Origin: Bacteroidales bacterium UBA3630
GTDB lineage: Bacteria; Bacteroidota; Bacteroidia; Bacteroidales; P3
Direction: 5' to 3'
DNA: 37,299 nucleotides
Assembly (NCBI GenBank): GCA_002373995.1
Contig: DFLB01000031.1
Span: 106,226 to 143,524, forward strand
The notes beneath the pieces were generated by a model, which ran no database searches, was not told the origin of the DNA, and saw only the letters and a program-made list of their open reading frames with translations. The position numbers and the translations under genes are program-made. This document shows, one piece after another, positions 24,625 through 31,486 of the stretch (positions are counted from its first letter, which is position 1; each line of letters begins with the position of its first letter).

Positions 24625-26484
24625 ATGTGCGGAATTGTAGGATATATCGGTGAGCAAGAGGCTTACCCCATCTTGATAAAGGGTCTTCATCGACTGGAGT
24701 ATCGCGGCTATGACTCGGCCGGAGTGAGCATGATCAACGCCGGAGGCGACCTGAACGTCTACAAAGCTACCGGCAAGGTGGCTGCGCTGGAGGAGAAATG
24801 CGCCAGCGAGGACACTACAGGCAGCATCGGCATCGCCCACACGCGCTGGGCCACCCACGGCGAGCCCAACACCGTCAATGCGCACCCCCACCTGTCGCAG
24901 AGCGGCAACCTGAGCCTGGTGCACAACGGCATCATCGAGAACTACAAGACGTTGCGCGCCATGCTGGAGAAAGAGGGCTATGAGTTCTGCTCGGAGACCG
25001 ACACCGAGGTGCTGGTGCAACTCATTGAGTTCACGCAGAAGAAGGGCAAGAGCGACCTATTCACTGCCGTACAGCGTGCGCTGAAGAACGTCGTCGGGGC
25101 CTACGCCATAGCCATCCTGCAGAAAGACCACCCCGACCAGTTGGTCTGCGCCCGCAAGGGGTCGCCGCTGGTCATCGGAGTGGGCACCGATGCCCGCGGC
25201 CACAAAGAATTCTACCTTGGCAGCGACGCCACCCCCATCGTGGAGTACACCAAACAGGTCATCTACCTCAAGGACGAGGAGATAGCCTACATGGACCGCA
25301 GCGGCAAGATAGACATAGTGAACCTGAGCAACGTGCACCAGACACCCGAGATGCACACCTTGAGCCTGAGCCTCGACGAGCTGGAGAAAGGCGGCTTCCC
25401 GCACTTCATGCTCAAAGAGATCTGGGAGCAACCCAACGCCCTGCGCACCTGCATCAAAGGCCGTCTGCACCCCCGGACAAAGGATGTGGTGCTGAGCGGC
25501 ATCATCGACCATAAGGACAAGTTCATCAATGCCCGCCGCATCATCATCTGCGCCTGCGGCACCAGCTGGCATTCGGCTCTCATCGGCAAGTACTTCATCG
25601 AGGAGGCGGCACAGATACCCGTCGATGTGGAATACGCCTCGGAGTTCCGCTACCGCAACCCCGTCATCTATCCGGACGATGTGGTTATCGCCGTCAGCCA
25701 GAGTGGTGAGACCGCCGACACACTGGCCGCCATCCAGCTGGCCGAACAGAAAGGAGCCTTCCTCTATGGTATCTGCAACGTCATCGGCTCCTCCATTGCC
25801 CGAGCCACCAATAGCGGCACCTACCTGCACGTGGGGCCCGAAATTGGCGTGGCCTCGACCAAAGCCTTCACAGGCCAGGTCATCACCCTCTGCCTGCTGG
25901 GTCTGGCCATCGCCAAAGAGAAGCACACGCTGAGCGACGAGATGTTCCACATGCTGGTTGAGGAACTATACAAGATCCCCGACAAGATACAGTGGACGCT
26001 GGAGAACAACAAGAACATTGACCAGTTTGCCCAGATGTTCACCTACTGCAAGAATTTCATCTTCCTGGGGCGCGGATACAATTACCCCGTGGCATTGGAA
26101 GGTGCCCTGAAGCTGAAAGAGATATCCTACCTGCACGCCGAAGGCTACCCCGCCGCCGAGATGAAGCACGGCCCCATTGCGTTGGTCGACGAGGAGATGC
26201 CGGTGGTCTTTATTGCACCCAAGCGGGGCATGTATGACAAGATTGTCAGCAACATCCAGGAGATCAAGAGCCGCAAGGGAAAGATCATCAGCGTAGTCAC
26301 CGAGGGCGACACGACGGTCAAAAACATGAGCGACTATGTCTTCACCATCCCCGACACGCGCGATTGCTTTGTTCCGCTGCTCTCCGTCATCCCGTTGCAG
26401 CTGCTGGCCTACTACATTGCCACCGCCAAGGGTCGCAACGTGGATCAACCGCGAAATCTCGCTAAATCGGTCACTGTCGAATAA
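24625..26484 (+). CDS. glmS: Glutamine--fructose-6-phosphate aminotransferase (isomerizing)
   Basis: 619 aa, normal length. Makes glucosamine-6-phosphate from fructose-6-phosphate and glutamine, the first step towards UDP-GlcNAc for peptidoglycan and LPS. The N-terminal glutaminase domain starts MCGIVGYIG, so Cys2 becomes the N-terminal nucleophile; RLEYRGYDSAGVS, TRWATHGEPNTVNAHPH and HNGIIENY follow. Two SIS domains (about 290-430 and 460-600) have CGTSWHSALIGKYFIEE, SQSGETADTLAAI, CNVIGSSIARATNSG and LKEISYLHAEGYPAAEMKHG, with the C-terminal QPRNLAKSVTVE. It has its own promoter and terminator, so it is a single-gene transcript. Confidence 0.97.
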   Translation: MCGIVGYIGEQEAYPILIKGLHRLEYRGYDSAGVSMINAGGDLNVYKATGKVAALEEKCASEDTTGSIGIAHTRWATHGEPNTVNAHPHLSQSGNLSLVHNGIIENYKTLRAMLEKEGYEFCSETDTEVLVQLIEFTQKKGKSDLFTAVQRALKNVVGAYAIAILQKDHPDQLVCARKGSPLVIGVGTDARGHKEFYLGSDATPIVEYTKQVIYLKDEEIAYMDRSGKIDIVNLSNVHQTPEMHTLSLSLDELEKGGFPHFMLKEIWEQPNALRTCIKGRLHPRTKDVVLSGIIDHKDKFINARRIIICACGTSWHSALIGKYFIEEAAQIPVDVEYASEFRYRNPVIYPDDVVIAVSQSGETADTLAAIQLAEQKGAFLYGICNVIGSSIARATNSGTYLHVGPEIGVASTKAFTGQVITLCLLGLAIAKEKHTLSDEMFHMLVEELYKIPDKIQWTLENNKNIDQFAQMFTYCKNFIFLGRGYNYPVALEGALKLKEISYLHAEGYPAAEMKHGPIALVDEEMPVVFIAPKRGMYDKIVSNIQEIKSRKGKIISVVTEGDTTVKNMSDYVFTIPDTRDCFVPLLSVIPLQLLAYYIATAKGRNVDQPRNLAKSVTVE

Positions 26485-26486
26485 AC

Positions 26487-26514
26487 AAGAAGCCCGCCAT
26501 TCGGCGGGCTTCTT
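26487..26514. terminator. Bidirectional terminator between glmS and the transglutaminase gene
   Basis: AAGAAGCCCGCC (26487-26498) pairs perfectly with GGCGGGCTTCTT (26503-26514) around an ATTC loop. It begins 3 bp after the glmS stop, and its last base is the first base of the convergent gene's stop codon, so it can serve both transcripts. Confidence 0.88.
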
Positions 26515-29126
26515 CATTTAGTAGCCTTAAGCACCTGTTCGACAACGCCAATCTTGTAGCCCATGCTGTGGTAAAGGATGCGGCCATTTTTGTCGATCAA
26601 GGCAACCAGCGGGTATTCCACGTTGTCTGTCCTGGTGGCCTCCACTATGCGCTGCTCAAGCAAGCCCTTACGGTAGGCGAAATCGGTGTTCACCAACCCC
26701 CACGAGGGCATGCCAATGGTGGCGGGTCCGACCATGAAGGTCATGCCACCCCACTGGCGCAGCTCTTTCTGCAGTTGGCGCAGCTCGACGATGAGATGCT
26801 TCGAGGGCTCGCTGTATTCGCCCAGGTTGATGTAGAGCATCCCCGCATCGCCGGCATAATCCCACAGTTCGATGCCGTCGAAGAGTTCGAGATCAGGATT
26901 GATAGGTTGATACGTTGATACGTTGATACTTTCTGTCAATGGCAGAATCACTATCTCCTTGCTCACCTTCTCGCCGGCCTTCAACTCGAAGAACTCCAGC
27001 CGCGAGCGGACAGCCCCGTCAGGGTAGCGGTTGCCTGTGGAGAGACAGTATGTGCCGGGCTCCAGGTCGAGGGTGGCGGGGAAGGAGGCCATGCGCGGAT
27101 CGTTCTCGAAGTCGAAGGTGCGCAGGTCGCCGTTTTCGAGCTTGGCCAGCGTGAAGTGGGACCAGTAGACAGGCTTGGCGGGTTCCTTGCCATGGTAGGT
27201 GAGAGTGAGGGTGGCGGCCTGAAAGTCCTTTGGCTCCTTATGGTCTTTAAAGTCGGGAACGACCCAAGCCTTGAGATTCCAGCAGTGGATGGTGTTGGTG
27301 GCATTGTCAAGGTAGGCAGATAATACGGCGGCGCGGCAGGCGGCCACGAAGAAGATATCGCGACTATGGCTGTCGGCACGGCGCAGCTTGTACACGCCCA
27401 CGGGCGAGATGGGGCAGTTGTAGTAGTTGCTGCTGTCGTCGACCATGATGCTATCCATCACCCAGCGCCGTATCTTTTCTACTCTCATACCATTGAAGGA
27501 TGCTAATTCTTTGCGGTAGGGGCGCACCATCTCGTTACTAATGCGAGCACCAAGCAGACCTTTGCCGTAGTGCCATTCGGGGTTTGTCCGATGGGCTTCC
27601 AATACTTCTTCTGTGATGTCGCGCAGGTCTTTGTCCGAGAATGTTTTGAGGTAGTTGTAGACATCGCCGAATTCCTCCTCATGCCAACCATACTTGATGA
27701 TAAAACCAAGTATAGCTTTATAGTTGCCTTCCGACTTGTGCACCAATTCCCACAGTTGCTCCTGTTGCTCTTTGTTCAAGTACTGGATGCCTTCAAGTTG
27801 CTGGAGGTCGCTCTTGGTGGGGAAGGTGGCGGTGTAGGCGTTGCGCAGCGAGTCCTCGTAGGCCAGGCGACGGGCGTTGGCGGCGGTCTCCTCCTCGGTA
27901 GCCACCACCTTGGGTTCTCCGGCCACGGGGGGCACCATTTCAAAGTTGAGAGTTGAGAATTGATAGTTGAGAGTTGATGGGATGGTCAAGGTCAGGGTGC
28001 TGTCCTGGCGCACGTCCAGTTTCTCGAAGGCGAAGCGGTCGCCGTCGGTGGCCCAGACGAGCAGGTCGCCGAGGCCGGTGGTCAGCGAGGCCTTGCCCTC
28101 ACTGTCGGCAGTCTGTGTGCTGAGGGTGTAGTATTCGGCGTAGTTGTAGAGCTTGAACTTCACCTGGGCGCCCTCCAAGGGCTTACCTGTAGAATCCTGC
28201 ACAGTGATAGTGACGCGGCGCGTGGGGGCATAGTGGCTCAGCAAGTTCAGTTCGGAATACAAACTGGTGCGCTTCACAACCTCCTCGTCGCCTTTGTACT
28301 TGCCGAAGGCTTTGGAGTGCACCATCATGCAGCGCGTGCTCGGCACGGAGAACCAGCCCATGTTCAGCCGCGGGTCGGGCTCGCAGGCGCCGAGGAACTT
28401 CCATTCGCCAGAAGGTATTGTCCCACTCACTCCCTTCTCTCTCCTTTTCACTCCACTCTCACTCCCCGGAATATACACCTCCACCCAGGCATGGTTGTCG
28501 TCGCAGTGGGCCCAGCGGGGCGTATAGCACTGGCGGGCGGGGATGCCCACGGCACGCAGGGCGGTGACGGTGAAGGTGCTCTCCTCGCCGCAGCGTCCGA
28601 GCGAGGTGCGCATGGTGGCCAGCGGCGCGCTGGTGCGGCTGTCGCTGGCGCGGTAGGTCACATGCTCGTGGCACCAGTGGTTCACCTCCAGGGCGGCCTC
28701 CTCGATGGTCATGCCTTGCACGCGATCCTTCAGCTCGCGGTAGAAGACCATGCGGGCCGTGTCGAGGTTTTCGTTGTTGACGCGGTAGACCAGCACGAAG
28801 TGGCGGAACACATCCTCCGGCACCTCCTTGCCCCACGGCATCTCCTCGCGGGCGCGGAAGGCGTAGCGCACCTGGTCGAGGAAGAACTGCGGCTCATAGT
28901 CGGCCAGGTCGCTCAACGGCATGTAGGCATAGAGAAACTCCATTGCCTCGCGCTCCATAGCACACAGCGTATCCAGCCTCACCTCCAACATCGGGAACTC
29001 CGCCATGCGGCTCTCGAAATCCTCATGCACCTCAGCACGATAACCTTTGTCTGAAATAAAATGCGGGTCGCGGTGGCACGAAGCCAACAGCAACACGCCC
29101 ATCACCAGTAACGCTATCTTCTTCAT
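26514..29126 (-). CDS. Lipoprotein with transglutaminase-like domain and C-terminal thioredoxin-like region
   Basis: 870 aa. A lipobox (LLLASC, Cys17) predicts a lipid-anchored envelope protein. Residues about 140-255 form a transglutaminase-like cysteine protease fold with a complete triad: Cys179 (GRCGEES), His212 (NHAWVEV) and Asp251 (ACEPD). A beta-sandwich (about 300-370; VTITVQDSTGKPLEGAQVKF) follows, then a long helical and beta region. The end (about 760-870) resembles a thioredoxin/AhpC fold (YPLVALIDKNGRILYHSMGY) but has no CxxC, so redox activity is unlikely. The domain may act as a peptidase or binding unit on cell-wall or surface peptides. Two clear 7-8-bp micro-repeats and one degenerate one (about 28424-28466) lie in its coding sequence between domains. 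Its start overlaps the cutC stop by ATGA. Confidence 0.82.
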   Translation of the reverse strand: MKKIALLVMGVLLLASCHRDPHFISDKGYRAEVHEDFESRMAEFPMLEVRLDTLCAMEREAMEFLYAYMPLSDLADYEPQFFLDQVRYAFRAREEMPWGKEVPEDVFRHFVLVYRVNNENLDTARMVFYRELKDRVQGMTIEEAALEVNHWCHEHVTYRASDSRTSAPLATMRTSLGRCGEESTFTVTALRAVGIPARQCYTPRWAHCDDNHAWVEVYIPGSESGVKRREKGVSGTIPSGEWKFLGACEPDPRLNMGWFSVPSTRCMMVHSKAFGKYKGDEEVVKRTSLYSELNLLSHYAPTRRVTITVQDSTGKPLEGAQVKFKLYNYAEYYTLSTQTADSEGKASLTTGLGDLLVWATDGDRFAFEKLDVRQDSTLTLTIPSTLNYQFSTLNFEMVPPVAGEPKVVATEEETAANARRLAYEDSLRNAYTATFPTKSDLQQLEGIQYLNKEQQEQLWELVHKSEGNYKAILGFIIKYGWHEEEFGDVYNYLKTFSDKDLRDITEEVLEAHRTNPEWHYGKGLLGARISNEMVRPYRKELASFNGMRVEKIRRWVMDSIMVDDSSNYYNCPISPVGVYKLRRADSHSRDIFFVAACRAAVLSAYLDNATNTIHCWNLKAWVVPDFKDHKEPKDFQAATLTLTYHGKEPAKPVYWSHFTLAKLENGDLRTFDFENDPRMASFPATLDLEPGTYCLSTGNRYPDGAVRSRLEFFELKAGEKVSKEIVILPLTESINVSTYQPINPDLELFDGIELWDYAGDAGMLYINLGEYSEPSKHLIVELRQLQKELRQWGGMTFMVGPATIGMPSWGLVNTDFAYRKGLLEQRIVEATRTDNVEYPLVALIDKNGRILYHSMGYKIGVVEQVLKATK
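26898..26929. repeat. 8-bp micro-repeat in the transglutaminase gene (4 units)
   Basis: ATTGATAG followed by three perfect copies of GTTGATAC. In frame it encodes an INVSTYQPIN-type stretch between the beta-rich region and the thioredoxin-like end. Confidence 0.9.
27944..27978. repeat. 7-bp micro-repeat in the transglutaminase gene (5 units)
   Basis: AGTTGAG, AGTTGAG, AATTGAT, AGTTGAG, AGTTGAT. The unit is the same as in the helicase gene repeat at 32324. It encodes LNYQFSTLNF-like residues in a linker. Confidence 0.9.
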
Positions 29127-29827
29127 AACATTGCAATATTGTCAATCAGTTGTCTCACCTGCGCGGCGTCGGTCTGCACTGCGCCGTCGGGCCGTGTGGC
29201 CTTGCAGGAGCCGTGCACCTCCGACACCCCCGTTTTCGCTATCAATTCACGCACGTTGGAGGGGGTCACACCGCTGCCGGCCAGGATTTTAAAGCGGTAA
29301 GTGGAGAGCGGCAAGCGGCAAGTGGCATCCACCAGCCGACGTATGACCGCAGCGCCGTCTATGGCCGTGGGCGCCTGGCCGCTGGTGAGCAGCCGATGGC
29401 AGCCGGCTTCAGCCACCGCTTGCAAGGCCTCTAACGGGTCCTGCCGGGCCTCGTCGAAGGCGCGGTGGAACGTCACCTCCATCCCCCCGGCCCGCTGCAC
29501 GGCTCGCCGCGTGAGATCCACATCGATGCGTCCTTCCGCCGTCAGGAACCCCACCACCACGGCGGCAGCTCCCAGTCGCCGGCAACGGTCGATGGTGGCC
29601 ATAATCTCCTCCACCTCAGCCTCCGAATAGCAGAAATCGCCCGGCCGCGGGCGCACCAACACATGGGTGCGCAGACCGAGGCTGCGCACACAGAACCCGA
29701 TGTCGTCGTCCGTGGGGGTCAACCCGCCACAGGCCAAGTCGCGGCACAACTCTATACGCTGTGCCCCACCCTCTTTGGCCGCCACTGCCGAAGCTCGCGA
29801 CGGCGTGCATATCTCAACCTGAATCAT
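29123..29827 (-). CDS. cutC: CutC family protein (putative copper homeostasis)
   Basis: 234 aa TIM-barrel. Start is ATG 29827 (MIQVEICTPSRASAVAAKEG), which aligns with the usual CutC N-terminus; an in-frame ATG 15 bp upstream lies across a -7 promoter box and is rejected. Family blocks: GGAQRIELCRDLACGGLTP, VLVRPRPGDFCYSE, GFLTAEGRIDVDLTRR, VTFHRAFDEARQDP, RLLTSGQAPTAIDG and ILAGSGVTPSNV. CutC was first linked to copper tolerance in E. coli, but its biochemical role is uncertain. A 5x7-bp repeat (29294-29328) adds a TCRLPLSTYRF stretch just before the ILAGSGV strand. It overlaps the transglutaminase gene by 4 bp. Confidence 0.93.
   Translation of the reverse strand: MIQVEICTPSRASAVAAKEGGAQRIELCRDLACGGLTPTDDDIGFCVRSLGLRTHVLVRPRPGDFCYSEAEVEEIMATIDRCRRLGAAAVVVGFLTAEGRIDVDLTRRAVQRAGGMEVTFHRAFDEARQDPLEALQAVAEAGCHRLLTSGQAPTAIDGAAVIRRLVDATCRLPLSTYRFKILAGSGVTPSNVRELIAKTGVSEVHGSCKATRPDGAVQTDAAQVRQLIDNIAML
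29294..29328. repeat. 7-bp micro-repeat inside cutC (5 units)
   Basis: GCGGTAA, GTGGAGA, GCGGCAA, GCGGCAA, GTGGCAT. It encodes ATCRLPLSTYRF, longer than the usual loop before the last barrel strands. Confidence 0.8.
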
Positions 29828-29831
29828 GGTG

Positions 29832-29839
29832 CAAAAGTA
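29832..29839 (-). promoter_or_regulatory. -7 promoter element directly before cutC (possible leaderless mRNA)
   Basis: On the minus strand TACTTTTG is followed by CACC and the cutC ATG, so transcription would start at or within a few bases of the start codon. The -33 region is weak (TTTC at 17 bp). Confidence 0.5.
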
Positions 29840-29886
29840 CACAAAAAAACAATACCGAAACCCATTATCCCCCCGCCGTCGGGAAA

Positions 29887-29967
29887 GCTCTTCCTCCGGT
29901 GGTGGTCCGGTGGTGGTCCGAGGATGGTCCGATGGTGGTCCGACAAAAGTCGGACCACCGGCGGTCC
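29887..29967 (-). repeat. GGACC element 5: 11-bp hairpin plus four or five 11-bp units (minus strand)
   Basis: GGTGGTCCGAC (29934-29944), AAAA, GTCGGACCACC (29949-29959). Read on the minus strand, units GGACCACCATC (29941-29931), GGACCATCCTC (29930-29920), GGACCACCACC (29919-29909), GGACCACCACC (29908-29898) and GGAGGAAGAGC (29897-29887) follow. It lies between pepD and cutC and points to cutC. Confidence 0.9.
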
Positions 29968-29984
29968 AAAGGCGAACGGCGACC

Positions 29985-31472
29985 TTACTTCAGGCGGCGG
30001 AGTATCTCGAGGGTCTGGTTCCAGAACATCTCCACGGTCTTGATCTCGATGCGCTCGTCGGGGCTGTGCACGCCGCGCAGCGTGGGGCCGTAGCTGATCA
30101 TGTCCATCTGCGGGTACTTCTCACCGATGAGGCCGCACTCCAATCCGGCGTGGATGGCGCGCACCACGGGCTCGCGGCCGTACATCTTCTTGTATACGTC
30201 GACGCCCACCTTCAGCACGCGGCTGTCGGGGTTGGGGGTCCAGCCGGGGTAGCCGTCGGAGTGGCTGACGCGGCAACCGGCGAGGCGGAAGGTGGCCTCC
30301 AGCTTTGCGGCGGCAGCATGCTTGGCGCTCTCCACCGAGGAGCGCTGGCTGGTGGCAATGCGGATGAAGCCCTTCTCCATCTTGATGCTGGCCAGGTTGG
30401 TGGAGGTCTCCACGAAGTTCTCTATCTCGCGGCTCATGGCCAGCACGCCGTGGGCGCAGGCGTAGACGAGGTTGACGAGGCGCTCCTGCGTGTCGGCGTC
30501 CATGACCTTCTTCGGCATCTCGGCATCGCGCAGCTCGAACTCCATGTCGGGCTCCGTGGAGCGGAACTCGAAGACCATCGCTTTACCCATCTTGGTCACC
30601 ATCGTCTTGAAGGCGCGCACCTTGTCCTCGGGCACGCAGACGAGGGCTTCGGCCTCGCGGGCGATGGCGTTGCGCAGGTTGCCGCCGTCGATGGTGGCGA
30701 GGCGCATGGCGTGCTTGAAGGTGCCCTCCCAAAGGATGCGGTTCAGCAGCTTGTTGGCGTTGGCGCGGCCGCGGTTGATGTCGTCGCCGCTGTGACCGCC
30801 GACCAATCCGCTCACCTTCACGCGGAACGCTTTGCTGCCCTTGGGGGCAGCAACGAGTTTGTAGTCCATCTCGGCCACCGTGTCGATGCCGCCGGCACAG
30901 CCGATGCAGTACTCGCCTTCGTCCTCGTCGTCGAAGTTGAGGAGCACCTCGCTCTTCAGCCAGCTCTTGCTCAATCCGTTAGCGCCAGTGAGACCAGTCT
31001 CTTCGTCGACGGTGATAAGGGCTTCGAGGGCGGGATGCTGCAGCTTCTTGTCCTCGAGGATGGCGAGGATGGTGGCCACGCCGATGCCGTCGTCGGCGCC
31101 GAGGGTGGTGCCGTCGGCGGTGAGCCACCCACCGTCCAGCACAGGCTGGATGGCGTCCTTCATGAAGTCGAACTGCTTGGTGCTGTTCTTCTCGCAGACC
31201 ATGTCCATGTGGGCCTGCAGAGCCACCCAGGGGCTCTTCTCGTAGCCTTTGGAGGCGGGCTTGCGGATGAGCACGTTGCCGAGGCGGTCGCTCTTGGTCT
31301 CGAGGCCGTGGTCCTTGCCCCACTGCACGAGCCAGGCAGAGATGCGCTCCTCGTGCTTCGAAGGCCGCGGAATCTGCATGATTTCACCAAACCAGTGCCA
31401 CACACGCTCCGGCTTGAGGCCTTTCAATACTTGATTACTTGATTGCTTGATTGCTTGATTGTTTTTTGCCAT
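29985..31472 (-). CDS. pepD: Aminoacyl-histidine dipeptidase (PepD family, M20)
   Basis: 495 aa zinc dipeptidase cleaving Xaa-His and related dipeptides; cytoplasmic. Metal-site motifs: ALQAHMDMVCEK (His88, Asp90), TTLGADDGIG (Asp127), VDEETGLTGA (Glu157/158), GHSGDDINRGRANAN and the C-terminal IHAGLECGLIG. Ordinary PepD begins near LKPERVWHWF; here residues 4-16 (NNQAIKQSSNQVL) are an extra stretch encoded by a 4x8-bp repeat. No other in-frame ATG exists before residue 32, so the start at 31472 is kept. It starts 14 bp after the helicase gene and may share its transcript. Confidence 0.93.
   Translation of the reverse strand: MAKNNQAIKQSSNQVLKGLKPERVWHWFGEIMQIPRPSKHEERISAWLVQWGKDHGLETKSDRLGNVLIRKPASKGYEKSPWVALQAHMDMVCEKNSTKQFDFMKDAIQPVLDGGWLTADGTTLGADDGIGVATILAILEDKKLQHPALEALITVDEETGLTGANGLSKSWLKSEVLLNFDDEDEGEYCIGCAGGIDTVAEMDYKLVAAPKGSKAFRVKVSGLVGGHSGDDINRGRANANKLLNRILWEGTFKHAMRLATIDGGNLRNAIAREAEALVCVPEDKVRAFKTMVTKMGKAMVFEFRSTEPDMEFELRDAEMPKKVMDADTQERLVNLVYACAHGVLAMSREIENFVETSTNLASIKMEKGFIRIATSQRSSVESAKHAAAAKLEATFRLAGCRVSHSDGYPGWTPNPDSRVLKVGVDVYKKMYGREPVVRAIHAGLECGLIGEKYPQMDMISYGPTLRGVHSPDERIEIKTVEMFWNQTLEILRRLK
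31431..31462. repeat. 8-bp micro-repeat at the 5' end of pepD (4 units)
   Basis: TTGATTAC, TTGATTGC, TTGATTGC, TTGATTGT (plus strand), three codons after the pepD start codon. It encodes the NQAIKQSSNQ extension. Confidence 0.9.
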
Positions 31473-31486
31473 AGGTTATACTATTT

